A stretch of DNA of 64,000 nucleotides from Anaeromyxobacter paludicola (GCF_023169965.1 NZ_AP025592.1:3038001-3102000), one strand, 5' to 3'. Shown: positions 41,356-50,811, numbered from the stretch's first letter. Notes: generated by a model not told the origin, from the sequence alone. Numbers and translations: made by a program.

Positions 41356-42741
41356 CTACGCGCCGACCTCGCGCTTGAGCTCCTCGACCTTCGCCTCCAC
41401 GAGCGCCTGGATCTCCTCGAGCCGAGCCCGCGAGGTCGCCTCGAACCGCAGCACCAGCAGGGGCTGCGTGTTGGAGGCGCGCACCAGCCCCCACCCGTCG
41501 GGGAAGGTGACGCGCACGCCGTCCACCGTGACCGTCTCGTACCGCTCGGAGAACCAGGCCTGCGCCCGCTTCACCACCTCGAACTTCTTCTCCTCCGGGC
41601 AGTCCACCCGGATCTCGGGCGAGAAGAAGGTCTTCGGCACGTCGGCGAGGAGCTGCGAGAGCGGCCGGTCGGCCCGCGACACGAGCTCGAGCAGCCGCCC
41701 CGAGGAGTAGATGCCGTCGTCGAAGCCGAACCAGCGGTGGCCGAAGAAGATGTGGCCGCTCATCTCGCCGGCGAGGAGCGCCCCCTCCTCCTTCATCTTG
41801 GCCTTGATGAGGCTGTGCCCGGCCCGCCACATGATGGGCCGCCCGCCCCTGCGGGCGATGTCGTCGTAGAGGTTCATGGAGCACTTCACCTCCCCGACGA
41901 TGCCGGCCCCCGGCTCCTCCTCGAGCAGCGCCCGGGCGAAGAGGATCATGAGCTGGTCGCCCCAGAGCACGTTGCCCTGCTCGTCCACCGCCCCCACCCG
42001 GTCGGCGTCGCCGTCGTAGGCGATGCCGAGGTCGGCCTTCACCTCCAGGACCTTGGCCTTGAGGTGCGCCAGGTTGGCCTCGACGGTCGGATCGGGGTGG
42101 TGGTTGGGGAAGCGCCCGTCCATCTCGAGGAAGAGCGGCACCACCTCGAAGCCGAGCGCCTCGAAGAGCGGCACCGCCACCACGCCGCCGGTCCCGTTCC
42201 CGGCGTCCACCACCACCTTGAGCTTCTTCGGCCCGGGCTGGAGGTTCTCGCGGACGTAGGCGCGGTAGGGGGCGACGATGTCGTGCGACGTCACCCGGCC
42301 CCGCCCGCGGACGAAGCGCCCCGCCTCGATCCGCTGCCGCAGCGCCTGGATCTCGCCGCCGTGCAGCGTGCTCTTGCCGATCCCGACCTTGAGCCCGTTG
42401 TACTCCGGCGGGTTGTGGGAGCCGGTGATCATGCAGAGCCCCTGCACCGGCAGGGTGGCGGCCGCGAAGTAGGTGAGCGGCGTCGGGACCACGCCCAGGT
42501 CCACCACGTCGCAGCCGGTGGAGGTCAGGCCGGCCACCATCCGGTCGAAGAAGCGCGGGCCGGAGAGGCGGCAGTCCCGCCCCACGGCCACCGCGCGGGG
42601 CTCGTCGTCCGGCCGGCCGATGGCGAGCTGCGAGCCGAGCGCCTTGCCCACCAGCTCGACCGCCTCCTCGGTCAGGTCCCGGTCGACGATGCCGCGGATG
42701 TCGTACTCGCGAAAGATGGTGGGGGAGACCGCGTTGGACAT
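41356..42741 (-). CDS. Phosphomannomutase/phosphoglucomutase
   Basis: The 461-residue enzyme has the four-domain alpha-D-phosphohexomutase layout: IFREYDIRGIVD at the start, phosphoserine loop ITGSHNPPEYNG, metal-binding DGDADRVG and sugar loop GEMSGH, and a C-terminal phosphate-binding RASNTQPLLVLRFEA. It interconverts the 6- and 1-phosphates of mannose or glucose, feeding ManC, which is encoded just upstream. The gene order manC-mutase-ROK kinase reads backwards through the pathway from glucose or mannose to GDP-mannose. Confidence 0.93.
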   Translation of the reverse strand: MSNAVSPTIFREYDIRGIVDRDLTEEAVELVGKALGSQLAIGRPDDEPRAVAVGRDCRLSGPRFFDRMVAGLTSTGCDVVDLGVVPTPLTYFAAATLPVQGLCMITGSHNPPEYNGLKVGIGKSTLHGGEIQALRQRIEAGRFVRGRGRVTSHDIVAPYRAYVRENLQPGPKKLKVVVDAGNGTGGVVAVPLFEALGFEVVPLFLEMDGRFPNHHPDPTVEANLAHLKAKVLEVKADLGIAYDGDADRVGAVDEQGNVLWGDQLMILFARALLEEEPGAGIVGEVKCSMNLYDDIARRGGRPIMWRAGHSLIKAKMKEEGALLAGEMSGHIFFGHRWFGFDDGIYSSGRLLELVSRADRPLSQLLADVPKTFFSPEIRVDCPEEKKFEVVKRAQAWFSERYETVTVDGVRVTFPDGWGLVRASNTQPLLVLRFEATSRARLEEIQALVEAKVEELKREVGA

Positions 42742-42769
42742 GGGGTTCCGTGCCTCGTTCCGATTGAAG

Positions 42770-43852
42770 TTAGATCAGGTCCTCGCGGCCGCGGCGCTTC
42801 AGCTCGTCCACCGCCTGCCGGACGTCCTGGGCCCTGGCCCGCGGGCAGACCAGCACGGCGTCGCCCGCGTCCACCACCACGAGGTCGTCCACGCCGACCA
42901 CCGCCACCGTCCGGCCGCCGCGCGCCACCACCACGTTCCCCCTGCCGAGCACCAGCGCGTCGCCCTCGGTCACGTTGCCGGCCCGGTCGGCCGGACGCAC
43001 CTCCGGCAGGGCGGCGAAGCTGCCCACGTCGCTCCAGCCGAAGTCGGCGGGCACCACCGCGATCCGGTCGCTCCGCTCCATCACGCCGTAGTCGATGGAG
43101 GTGGCGGGGCACCTCGGGAAGAGGCGCGCCAGGGTCGCCTTCTCCTTGCGGGTGCCGAGGTCGCGGTCGATGCCGGCGAGGAGCGCCGAGAGCTCCGGCA
43201 TGCGCCGGGCGATCTCGTCGAGGATGACGTCGGCCCGGAAGGCGAAGACGCCGCTGTTCCAGAGGTAGCCGCCCCCGGCGAGGTAGCGCTCCGCGGTGGC
43301 GAGGTCGGGCTTCTCGACGAAGCGCCTCACCGCGAACCCCTCGGCGCGCGCCCGGCCCTTCGCGGGCGGGAGCGGCGCGCCGACCTCGAGGTAGCCGTAG
43401 CCGGTCTCGGGGCGGGAGGGGCGGACGCCGATGGTGGCGATGCGCCCCCGCGCGGCGAGCCGCGCCGCCGCGGCGAAGGCGGCCCGGAGCTTCGCCGGCC
43501 GGGCCACGTGGTGGTCGGCGGGGAGCATGAGGAGCACGCCCTCCGGATCGCGGCGGCGCACGTGCAGCGCCGCGAGGCCGACGCAGGGGGCGGTGTTGCG
43601 CGCGCACGGCTCGACGAGCACGTTCCGGCGCGGCACCTGCGGCAGCATCCGGCGCGCCGCCTTCTCGTGCGCCGGGCCGAGGACCACGAGCGTGTCCTCC
43701 GGCCGCGCCAGCGGCGAGAGGCGGGCCACCGTCTCGGCGAGGAGCGGCCGCTCGCCGGCGAGGGCCAGGAACTGCTTGGGCCAGGCCTTGCGCGAGAGCG
43801 GCCAGAAGCGGGTGCCCGACCCGCCGGCCATCACCACGGGGAAGATCTTCAA
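42770..43852 (-). CDS. manC: Mannose-1-phosphate guanylyltransferase
   Basis: The 360-residue nucleotidyltransferase has the signature GGSGTRFWPLSRKAWPKQFL near its start, then VEPCARNTAPC, LPADHHV, the FVEKPD segment and YLWNSGVF. It makes GDP-mannose from GTP and mannose-1-phosphate. It lacks the C-terminal isomerase domain of the bifunctional type II enzymes. The start is a TTG overlapping the Nudix stop as TTGA, with GGAG 7 nt upstream; no ATG gives a complete signature. GDP-mannose feeds O-antigen, capsule or lipid glycosylation. Confidence 0.92.
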   Translation of the reverse strand: MKIFPVVMAGGSGTRFWPLSRKAWPKQFLALAGERPLLAETVARLSPLARPEDTLVVLGPAHEKAARRMLPQVPRRNVLVEPCARNTAPCVGLAALHVRRRDPEGVLLMLPADHHVARPAKLRAAFAAAARLAARGRIATIGVRPSRPETGYGYLEVGAPLPPAKGRARAEGFAVRRFVEKPDLATAERYLAGGGYLWNSGVFAFRADVILDEIARRMPELSALLAGIDRDLGTRKEKATLARLFPRCPATSIDYGVMERSDRIAVVPADFGWSDVGSFAALPEVRPADRAGNVTEGDALVLGRGNVVVARGGRTVAVVGVDDLVVVDAGDAVLVCPRARAQDVRQAVDELKRRGREDLI

Positions 43853-44442
43853 GGTTCGCTCCAGACGGCGACGAGCTCGCGCAGGACGCGCGCGGTGGCG
43901 CCCCAGATCGTCTCGCCGCCGAAGTCGAGGTGGTGCACCTCGTGCCGGAGCCCGTAGGCCTCGCGCTCCTCGACGCGCCACGCCCCGGGTCGCGACAGCG
44001 CGGACAGTGGCACGTGCAGGATCGCCTCCACCTCTCCCGGACTGGGCCGGTACGGGTAGGGGTATGGCACACTTGCCACCCACGGCGTCAAGCGGAACGC
44101 CGAGACCAGCACCAGCACCTCGGAGAGCCGCCCGAGCACCTCGACCCGCGCGGGATCGAGCCCCACCTCCTCCTCGGCCTCGCGCAGCGCCGCCCGCAGC
44201 GTGCCCTCGTCGGCGGGCTCGACGCGCCCCCCGGGGAAGCTCACCTGTCCGGCGTGCCGCGACAGGGTGGCGGGGCGCTTGGTGAGGAGGACGTGCGGCT
44301 CGCCGTCCTTCAGGAAGAGCGGGACCAGCACCGCGGCCTCGGCGAGCGCGCCGCCGGGGATGAGCTCCGGGGAGATCCCCTCCAGCGAGAGCGGGCGCGG
44401 CTCCCGGTGGGACAGGAGCTCGGCGAGCCGCTCGAAGCTCAT
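43849..44442 (-). CDS. Nudix hydrolase, CoA pyrophosphatase-like
   Basis: The 197-residue protein has a Nudix box GGRVEPADEGTLRAALREAEEEVGLD, preceded by HVLLTKRPATLSRHAGQVSFP, the UPF0035-type motif of CoA diphosphatases (NudL/PCD1 group). It would cleave CoA or oxidised CoA to 4'-phosphopantetheine and 3',5'-ADP. It is coupled by 4-nt overlaps to uppP before and manC after, an odd neighbourhood for CoA turnover, so another diphosphate may be its real substrate. Confidence 0.85.
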   Translation of the reverse strand: MSFERLAELLSHREPRPLSLEGISPELIPGGALAEAAVLVPLFLKDGEPHVLLTKRPATLSRHAGQVSFPGGRVEPADEGTLRAALREAEEEVGLDPARVEVLGRLSEVLVLVSAFRLTPWVASVPYPYPYRPSPGEVEAILHVPLSALSRPGAWRVEEREAYGLRHEVHHLDFGGETIWGATARVLRELVAVWSEP

Positions 44443-45317
44443 CGCGCCTCGCTCGACGGGGCCGGCACCGGCGGCCGCTCCTCCGCGCCGGACGGGAGCA
44501 CGCCCTTCCAGATGAGCAGCGCGATGAGGAGCCCGGCCGCGATCCGCCAGGCCACGAAGAGGAAGGTGGAGCGGGTGCGCAGGTACCGGAGCAGCCAGCC
44601 GATGACGAGGTAGCCGAAGACCGCCGAGACGACCGTGCCGAGCAGGGTCGCGCTGCGCCACTCCGGGTGGGCGGAGAGGACGGGCAGCTCCTTCTTCAGC
44701 TTGTAGAGGCCGGCGCCCAGGATGATGGGGACCGAGAGCAGGAAGCTGAAGCGCGCCGCGTCCTCGCGCTTCAGGCCGAGGAGCATGCCGGTGGTGATGG
44801 TGCAGCCGGAGCGGGAGCTGCCGGGGACGAGCGCCACCGCCTGGCCGCAGCCGATGAGGAGCGCGTCGAGCACGCCCACGTCGCCGACCGTCCGGACGTG
44901 GCGCGCCTTCAGCTCGGCGCCGAGGAGCACCAGCCCGAGCACCACCAGCGAGCCGGCGATGACGCCGTTGCCGAGCGCCTCGATCCGCTTCTCGAAGAGC
45001 TTGCCGAGCACCGCCGCCGGGATGGTGCCGAGCACGATGAGCCACGCGAGGCGCGACTCCGGGGTCTCGAAGGGCGCGCCGTGCGCGAGCGAGCGCAGGC
45101 CGGCCGCGGTGAGCCCGTACAGCTCCGCGCGGAAGTAGCCGATCACCGCGAGGGTGGTGCCCATCTGGATGATGGTGGTGAAGGCGCGGAAGCCGGGGTC
45201 CCCCAGGCTCTGGCCGAAGAGCTCGCCGAAGACGAGGAGGTGCGCGGTCGAGCTGACCGGGAGGAACTCGGTGGCGGCCTGGACGAGCCCCAGGAACGCC
45301 GCGGTGAGGAGGGACAT
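44439..45317 (-). CDS. uppP: Undecaprenyl-diphosphatase (BacA family)
   Basis: The 292-residue inner membrane enzyme has the family motifs VQAATEFLPVSSTAHL (near residue 12) and ALVPGSSRSGCTITTGMLLGLKREDAARFSFLLSVPIILGAG, with about eight membrane helices. It dephosphorylates undecaprenyl diphosphate, recycling the lipid carrier for peptidoglycan and other envelope glycans, and can give bacitracin resistance. ATG 45317 is chosen; a -10-like TATTCT (45332-45327) is 9 nt before it, and there is no Shine-Dalgarno. Confidence 0.93.
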   Translation of the reverse strand: MSLLTAAFLGLVQAATEFLPVSSTAHLLVFGELFGQSLGDPGFRAFTTIIQMGTTLAVIGYFRAELYGLTAAGLRSLAHGAPFETPESRLAWLIVLGTIPAAVLGKLFEKRIEALGNGVIAGSLVVLGLVLLGAELKARHVRTVGDVGVLDALLIGCGQAVALVPGSSRSGCTITTGMLLGLKREDAARFSFLLSVPIILGAGLYKLKKELPVLSAHPEWRSATLLGTVVSAVFGYLVIGWLLRYLRTRSTFLFVAWRIAAGLLIALLIWKGVLPSGAEERPPVPAPSSEAR

Positions 45318-45364
45318 GGGGCCGGGAGAATAAGCGCCGCGCACAGGGGCGGCGCGAAAAAATG

Positions 45365-45395
45365 GCGGGGGCCGGACGCATGGCCCGGCCCCCGC
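45365..45395 (-). terminator. Rho-independent terminator of metK
   Basis: An 11-bp stem GCGGGGGCCGG / CCGGCCCCCGC, followed on the minus strand by CATTTTTTC, 18 bp beyond the metK stop. It isolates metK from uppP downstream. Confidence 0.9.
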
Positions 45396-45413
45396 GAGAG
45401 CTGCCCGAAGGAG

Positions 45414-46604
45414 CTACGCGCCGACGACCTGGAGCGCGCCGAGGCCGGCGGCCTCGCGCAGCTCGGCCTTCTTGTCGGCCCGCTCCCAGGTGAACTCCTT
45501 CTCGGAGCGCCCGAAGTGGCCGTACGCGGCGGTCTTCTCGTAGATGGGCCGCAGCAGGTCGAGGTCGCGGGTGATCTCGGCCGGCTTGAGCCCGAAGACG
45601 GCGCGGATGGCGCGGGCGATCTTCTTCTCGTCCACGAGCCCGGTGCCGAAGGTCTCCACCATCACCGAGACCGGCTCGGCGACGCCGATGGCGTAGGCCA
45701 CCTGCACCTCGCAGCGGCTGGCGAGCCCGGCGGCGACCACGTTCTTGGCGATGTAGCGCCCCATGTACGCCGCGGAGCGGTCCACCTTGGAGGGGTCCTT
45801 GCCGCTGAAGGCGCCGCCGCCGTGGCGGCCCATGCCGCCGTAGGTGTCCACGATGATCTTGCGGCCGGTGAGGCCGGTGTCGCCCATGGGGCCGCCGACC
45901 ACGAACCGGCCGGTCGGGTTGATGAAGACCTTGGTCTTCGCGTCCATGAGCTTCTTCGGGAGGGCCTTCTTGATGACCTCCTCGAGGACCGCCTCGTGCA
46001 GCGCCTTCGGCGAGATCTCGGCCGAGTGCTGCGTGGAGACCACCACCGTGTCGATGCGGGCCACCTTGCCGCCGGCGTACTGCACCGTCACCTGGCTCTT
46101 GCCGTCGGGCCGGAGGAAGTCGCGGCCGGCCTTGCGGACCTTGGCGAGCTGGCGGGTCACCGCGTGCGCGTAGTGGATCGGCGCCGGCATCAGCTCCGGC
46201 GTCTCGTCGCAGGCGTAGCCGAACATCATCCCCTGGTCGCCGGCGCCCTGCTCCTTCTTGCCCTTCTTGCCGGTGTCCACGCCCATGGCGATGTCGGGGC
46301 TCTGCTCGTCCACCGCCACCAGCACCGCGCAGGTGCCGGCGTCGAAGCCCATGGCCGCGTCGGTGTAGCCGATCTTCTTCACCACCCGCCGGGCGATCTT
46401 GGGGAAGTCGAGCCGGGCCTTGGTGGTGATCTCGCCGGCGATCATGACGTAGCCGGTCTTGAGCAGGGTCTCGCAGGCCACCCGCCCCGTCGGATCCTCC
46501 GCCAGCACCGCGTCGAGGACGGCGTCGGAGATCTGGTCGGCCATCTTGTCCGGATGGCCCTCGGTGACGGACTCGGAGGTGAAGAGGTAGTCGGTGTGGG
46601 GCAT
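45414..46604 (-). CDS. metK: S-adenosylmethionine synthetase
   Basis: The 396-residue enzyme has [24 protein letters not shown] at the start, [16 protein letters not shown] and the signature [16 protein letters not shown]. It makes SAM from methionine and ATP in the cytoplasm. ATG 46604 (MPHTDYLF) is the normal family start; an upstream in-frame ATG at 46631 falls in the promoter. It has its own TTGACA promoter and terminator, so it is monocistronic, though it lies 174 bp behind ptsI on the same strand. No SAM riboswitch is visible in its leader. Confidence 0.97.
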   Translation of the reverse strand: MPHTDYLFTSESVTEGHPDKMADQISDAVLDAVLAEDPTGRVACETLLKTGYVMIAGEITTKARLDFPKIARRVVKKIGYTDAAMGFDAGTCAVLVAVDEQSPDIAMGVDTGKKGKKEQGAGDQGMMFGYACDETPELMPAPIHYAHAVTRQLAKVRKAGRDFLRPDGKSQVTVQYAGGKVARIDTVVVSTQHSAEISPKALHEAVLEEVIKKALPKKLMDAKTKVFINPTGRFVVGGPMGDTGLTGRKIIVDTYGGMGRHGGGAFSGKDPSKVDRSAAYMGRYIAKNVVAAGLASRCEVQVAYAIGVAEPVSVMVETFGTGLVDEKKIARAIRAVFGLKPAEITRDLDLLRPIYEKTAAYGHFGRSEKEFTWERADKKAELREAAGLGALQVVGA

Positions 46605-46630
46605 GAGGGATCCCTGGGAAAAGGGTGGCA

Positions 46631-46660
46631 AAGGTAGACGGCCCCGGAGAGGTCTGTCAA
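46631..46660 (-). promoter_or_regulatory. Probable promoter of metK
   Basis: Minus strand TTGACA (46660-46655), an 18-bp spacer, TACCTT (46636-46631), 26 nt before the ATG. Confidence 0.6.
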
Positions 46661-46778
46661 GGTAGCGACCCGTCCGTCATAACGGAAATGTCCGCTTGCC
46701 GCAGCAGCCGCGCAAGCGCGCGGGATTGGGCTCGCGGGCGGGCGGCCGGTCGCCCGGCCGGATGCTCCCCCCGCGCCC

Positions 46779-48557
46779 CTACCCGCCCGCCGGCCCGATG
46801 GCGGCGTCGCCCTCGAGCAGCCCGTGGAAGCGGCGCGCCATCTCGAGCTTCACCACGTCCTCGATCTCGCCGGCGGTGGTGAGCTCGAGGATCTGGGCCA
46901 CGAGCGCCTGCCCGTCGCCCGCGCTGGCGGCGCGCACCACCCGCTTCACGAGCGGGATGGCCGGGCCGTTCATCGAGAGCTCGTGGATGCCGAGCCCCAG
47001 GAGCACGAGGACGTAGAGCGGGTCGCCGGCCATCTCGCCGCACATCGAGACCGGGATCCCGGCCGCGCGCGCCGCGTCGCAGACGAAGCGGAGCGTGCGG
47101 AGCACCGACAGGTGGAGCGGCCGGTACAGGTAGGCCACGTCCTTGTTCTGCCGGTCGATGGCCATCGTGTACTGGATGAGGTCGTTGGTCCCGATGGAGA
47201 AGAAGTCGCACTCGCGGGCGAGCCGGTCGGCCACCTGCGCCGCGGCGGGGACCTCGATCATGATCCCCATGGGCGGGAGCCGGGTCTCGATCCCCTCGCG
47301 GCGCAGCTCGTCGCGCAGCTCGGCGACGAGCCGCTTGGCGGCGCGCACCTCGGCGGCGCCGCTCACCATCGGGAACATGATCTTGAGGTGGCCGTGGACG
47401 CTGGCGCGCAGGAGCCCGCGCAGCTGCGGCTTGAAGATGTCGAGGTGGCGCAGGCAGTAGCGCAGGCCCCGCAGCCCCATGGCCGGGTTCTCCGCCTCGA
47501 CGCGCGTGCCCACCGGCAGCTTGTCGCCGCCGAGGTCGAAGGTGCGGATGGTGACCGGCCGCGGCGCCATCGCCTCGAGCACGCGCCGGTAGGTCTGGTA
47601 GTGCTCCTCCTCGTCGGGCAGGTCCTGGCGCGCCAGGAAGAGGAACTCGGTGCGGTAGAGCCCCACCCCCTCGCCGCCGTGGGCGAGCAGGTTCGGGATC
47701 TCCTCGGCGAACTCGATGTTGCCGACGAGCTGCAGCCGGACCCCGTCGTGGGTCTCCGCCGGCAGGTCGCGGGTGGCGAGCAGCTCCTTCTCCCGCTCCG
47801 CCAGGCGCTGCCGCGCCTCCTCGTAGTCGGCCCGCTCGGCGGCGCTCGGGTGGAGCAGCACCATGCCGCGGGAGCCGTCCACCACCACCCAGTCGCCGCG
47901 CGCCACGATCGAGGCGAGCCGGCCGGTGCCGACCACCGCCGGCACCTCCAGCGCCCGGGCCACGATGGCGGTGTGGCTGGTGGCCGTGCCGGCGTCGGTG
48001 ACGAAGGCCCCCACCTTGCGCTCGTGCAGGAGCAGCGCGGTGTCGGCCGGGGAGAGGTCGTGCGAGATGACGATGGCGCCGTCGGGCGGGGGCTCCTCCA
48101 CCTCGGTGCCCTCGCCCATGAGGTTCTTCACGATGCGCTCGCCGACGTAGTCGATGTCGGCGCGCCGCTCCTTGAAGTACTCGTCGGCGAGCTCGCTGAA
48201 GGAGGCCTTGATCTTGCGGATGGCCCGGCGGACCGCCCACTCGGCGTTCACGCGATCCGACTGGATGAGCCGCTGGGCCTCGGCCACCAGCATCTCGTCC
48301 TTCAGCATCAGCCGGTGCATGTCGATGATGGCGAGGTGCTCCGAGCCCTCGAGCCTGGCCACCTTCTCGCGCACCTCGGCGAGCTGCGCGTCGGCGGCCT
48401 CGATGGCCGCCTTGAAGCGGGCCACCTCCGCCGGCACCTGCTCGGGCTCGAGCCGGGCCCGGGGGGTCTTGAGCTTGCGCCGATCGATCGGCCAGGCCTT
48501 CCCCACGGCGATCCCGGGGGAGGCGGCGAGGCCGATGAAGGTGGTCCCGACGGGCAC
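46779..48557 (-). CDS. ptsI: PTS enzyme I (phosphoenolpyruvate-protein phosphotransferase)
   Basis: The 592-residue enzyme has an N-terminal HPr-binding domain, the phosphohistidine His195 in DAGTATSHTAIVARAL, the PEP-binding barrel with IRTFDLGGDKLP and the signature DFFSIGTNDLIQYTMAIDRQN, and the catalytic cysteine in MCGEMAGDP. It takes phosphate from PEP and passes it to HPr. The GTG start overlaps the HPr stop by one base (TAGTG). It is the last gene of the operon beginning with hprK. Confidence 0.96.
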   Translation of the reverse strand: MPVGTTFIGLAASPGIAVGKAWPIDRRKLKTPRARLEPEQVPAEVARFKAAIEAADAQLAEVREKVARLEGSEHLAIIDMHRLMLKDEMLVAEAQRLIQSDRVNAEWAVRRAIRKIKASFSELADEYFKERRADIDYVGERIVKNLMGEGTEVEEPPPDGAIVISHDLSPADTALLLHERKVGAFVTDAGTATSHTAIVARALEVPAVVGTGRLASIVARGDWVVVDGSRGMVLLHPSAAERADYEEARQRLAEREKELLATRDLPAETHDGVRLQLVGNIEFAEEIPNLLAHGGEGVGLYRTEFLFLARQDLPDEEEHYQTYRRVLEAMAPRPVTIRTFDLGGDKLPVGTRVEAENPAMGLRGLRYCLRHLDIFKPQLRGLLRASVHGHLKIMFPMVSGAAEVRAAKRLVAELRDELRREGIETRLPPMGIMIEVPAAAQVADRLARECDFFSIGTNDLIQYTMAIDRQNKDVAYLYRPLHLSVLRTLRFVCDAARAAGIPVSMCGEMAGDPLYVLVLLGLGIHELSMNGPAIPLVKRVVRAASAGDGQALVAQILELTTAGEIEDVVKLEMARRFHGLLEGDAAIGPAGG

Positions 48558-48829
48558 TACTTCTCTCCGAAGCCGGCCTCGATGACGGTCGCGAGCGCCA
48601 TCATGGCGCTCTCGGCGTCGTCCCCCTCGCAGGAGACGGTGATCTCCGTCCCCTTGGCGGCGGCGAGGGTGAGCACCCCCATGATGCTCTTTCCGTTGAC
48701 GCTGAGTCCATCCTTCTCGACGTGGATCTCGCTCTTGTAGCGGTTGGCGGCCTGGACGAGCTGGGCCGCGGCCCGGGCGTGGAGGCCGAGCACGTTGATG
48801 ATGAGGAAGGTGCGTTCTTGCCTGGGCAT
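48557..48829 (-). CDS. ptsH: Phosphocarrier protein HPr
   Basis: The 90-residue protein has the catalytic His17 in GLHARAAAQLV and the regulatory Ser48 in NGKSIMGVLTLAA. With hprK in the same operon, both EI-dependent His phosphorylation and HprK-dependent Ser phosphorylation are expected. In Firmicutes Ser-P-HPr mediates catabolite control with CcpA; CcpA is not expected here, so the output is unknown. It lies 4 bp after the EIID gene. Confidence 0.95.
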   Translation of the reverse strand: MPRQERTFLIINVLGLHARAAAQLVQAANRYKSEIHVEKDGLSVNGKSIMGVLTLAAAKGTEITVSCEGDDAESAMMALATVIEAGFGEK

Positions 48830-48833
48830 CCGA

Positions 48834-49601
48834 CTATGAGCTCCCGTGCCAGCGGGCGGCCACGAGGGCCGCGCCGATCCCGGCGACGACGATGGCGTAG
48901 GCGGCCGGCAACAGGCGCGCGCCGCCCACGAGTGCGAGGTAGCCGAAGGCGGCCGCCGCCAGCGCGACCGCCCCGGAGAGGAACCCGGCCTGCACGGCGC
49001 CGCGCCAGAGGAGCAGCGCCGCGGTGAGGCCGCAGAGGAAGGCCCCGCCGAGCCGGAGCCGCTCGGCCAGCGTGGGCAGGGAGAGGCGCGCCACCTCGGC
49101 GACGATGCCGTCGCCCTTCCGGTAGCCGGCGCGGAACAGCCCGAACCGCAGCGCGAGGTGGACCACGTTGTAGAGCGCGAGCGCGAACACCACCGCCGGC
49201 CAGCCCACCGCGAGCGCCCCGAGCGCCGCCAGCGCGCCGAAGAAGGGCCGGAGCGCAGTCCAGAAGAAGCCGTCGCCGATGGCGGCCAGCGGCCCCTGCA
49301 GCGTGGACTTGTAGAGCGTGGGCCCGCCCGGCGGCTCGGCGCCGGCCGCCACCCGCTCCTCGTGGTGGATCGCCCCGCCGAGGATGGCCGCGGCGGTGTA
49401 CGGGTGGCAGTTGAAGAAGCCGAGGTGGCGCCCCACCGCCTCGCGCCGCCGCTCCGGCTCGGGGTAGAGGGCCGCGAGCGCCGGGGCGATGGCGTAGGCG
49501 AAGCCGAGGTTCTGCATGCCGCGCCGGTTCCAGGCGGCCTGCAGGAACAGGCTCCGCCAGAACACCCGCAGGAGGGTGCGCCGGGGCACGCGCGCGCTCA
49601 C
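48834..49601 (-). CDS. PTS mannose-family EIID membrane subunit
   Basis: The 255-residue protein matches EIID of mannose/fructose/sorbose systems: LLRVFWRSLFLQAAWNRRGMQNLGFAYAIAPAL, then FFNCHPYTAAAILGGAIHHEE and STLQGPLAAIGDGFFW, and about four C-terminal membrane segments. With EIIC it forms the sugar channel. The GTG start overlaps the EIIC stop (GTGA). Confidence 0.9.
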   Translation of the reverse strand: MSARVPRRTLLRVFWRSLFLQAAWNRRGMQNLGFAYAIAPALAALYPEPERRREAVGRHLGFFNCHPYTAAAILGGAIHHEERVAAGAEPPGGPTLYKSTLQGPLAAIGDGFFWTALRPFFGALAALGALAVGWPAVVFALALYNVVHLALRFGLFRAGYRKGDGIVAEVARLSLPTLAERLRLGGAFLCGLTAALLLWRGAVQAGFLSGAVALAAAAFGYLALVGGARLLPAAYAIVVAGIGAALVAARWHGSS

Positions 49602-50296
49602 GCCCGCGCCCCCCGCCACATCACCGTGAGCACGGCGGCGGCGCCGGCGGCGAGCGCGGCGTAGTAGACGACCCGGGCCCGGGGCGCGCGCATGGCCTTC
49701 GCGCCCGAGGCGCAGGCGAGGCCGCAGAAGGCGAACCACCCGGCCGCCACCGGCAGCCGCGAGAGCGGCCCGAGCAGGAGCCAGGGCACGAGCGCCTCGG
49801 CCGCCGCCGCGCCGAGCGGGGCGAGCACCGCCGAGATGAGGAAGGGCGCGCCCAGGCCGAGCAGGTTGACGTTCACCGCGGCGGCGGCGTCGCCGCGCAG
49901 GAGCGCCGCCTCGGCCCGCGCCGCCAGCCGCTCGTTCGCGACCTCGGTGAATCGTTCAGCCCGCCGGCCGAGGACGGCGAGCGGCGCCCCCACGAGCAGC
50001 GCGAGCACCGCCACGTCGGGCGTCACGCCGCCGAGGGCGCGGCCGGCCAGCACGGCGCCGCCGGCCACCGCCGCGGTCCCGAGCGCCTCGTGCACCGGCA
50101 GCGCCGCCCCCAGGTTCACCGCCCCGAGCCAGAAGAGCTCGAGCGGCGCCCCCACCAGCACGCCGCCGCGCACGTCGCCGAGGGCGAGCCCGGTGAGGGT
50201 GGCGAGCGCGATGGGGCGCGCCAGCATGGCCTGGAGGAAGCCCTTGCGCTCGATGGCGGCCAGCCCGGCGAGGATGGCGAGGAGGAGGTAGCTCAC
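49598..50296 (-). CDS. PTS mannose-family EIIC membrane subunit
   Basis: The 232-residue protein has about seven membrane segments and the family phrases ERKGFLQAMLARPIALATLTGLALGDVRGGVLVGAPLELFWLGAVNLGAALP. It carries the sugar-binding site of mannose-class permeases. It is shorter and more Ala-rich than enteric ManY, so substrate and even transport activity are open. GTG start, 14 bp after the EIIB stop. Confidence 0.88.
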   Translation of the reverse strand: MSYLLLAILAGLAAIERKGFLQAMLARPIALATLTGLALGDVRGGVLVGAPLELFWLGAVNLGAALPVHEALGTAAVAGGAVLAGRALGGVTPDVAVLALLVGAPLAVLGRRAERFTEVANERLAARAEAALLRGDAAAAVNVNLLGLGAPFLISAVLAPLGAAAAEALVPWLLLGPLSRLPVAAGWFAFCGLACASGAKAMRAPRARVVYYAALAAGAAAVLTVMWRGARA

Positions 50297-50310
50297 GCGT
50301 CCCCTGGAGT

Positions 50311-50811
50311 CTAACCGCGCCCGGAGGCGTTGTACCGCGCCTCCAGCTCGCCGGGCCCGGCCGGGGGGTCGGAGGGGACGGCCCGCGCCTCGACCTCGAA
50401 GCCGGCGCGGGCGGCGTCGAGCACCGACGCGAGCTCCGCCCCCGAGAGGAAGACCGACGGCGTCACCGGCCGCCGGCCCGGCGCGTAGTGGACGTTGCCC
50501 AGGTTGACGCGCGGCGCCAGCGCCGGCGTGAGCCCGGCCCGGCGAGCCTGGTCGAGCGCCGCCACCTCGCGGAGGAGCACCAGCACCGGGTCGGGGCGCG
50601 CCGCGAGCGCGGCCCAGTCCACCGCGGCCACCGGCGAGATGGTGGCCGGCAGGTCGGGAGGGAGCGCGAGGGTCATGGCGGCCTGGGCGAGGGGGCTCCC
50701 CGCGGCCTCGTCGTCGGCGACCACCACCGCGCGCGCGCCGAGCCGCGGGGCCCAGGTCTCGAGGATCTGCCCGTGCAGCAGCCGGTTGTCGATGCGGACG
50801 AGCGGGATCAC
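50311..50811 (-). CDS. PTS mannose-family EIIB subunit
   Basis: The 166-residue cytoplasmic protein has the phospho-accepting His13 in RIDNRLLHGQI, typical of EIIB of the mannose class. It should receive phosphate from EIIA and give it to the sugar bound by EIIC/EIID. The GTG start overlaps the EIIA stop by GTGA, so the two are translated together. Confidence 0.92.
   Translation of the reverse strand: MIPLVRIDNRLLHGQILETWAPRLGARAVVVADDEAAGSPLAQAAMTLALPPDLPATISPVAAVDWAALAARPDPVLVLLREVAALDQARRAGLTPALAPRVNLGNVHYAPGRRPVTPSVFLSGAELASVLDAARAGFEVEARAVPSDPPAGPGELEARYNASGRG

Noticed and set aside
46605-46778. SAM riboswitch or small gene upstream of metK
   Set aside because: The promoter lies 26 nt before the ATG, leaving no room for a riboswitch, and no frame here looks coding.
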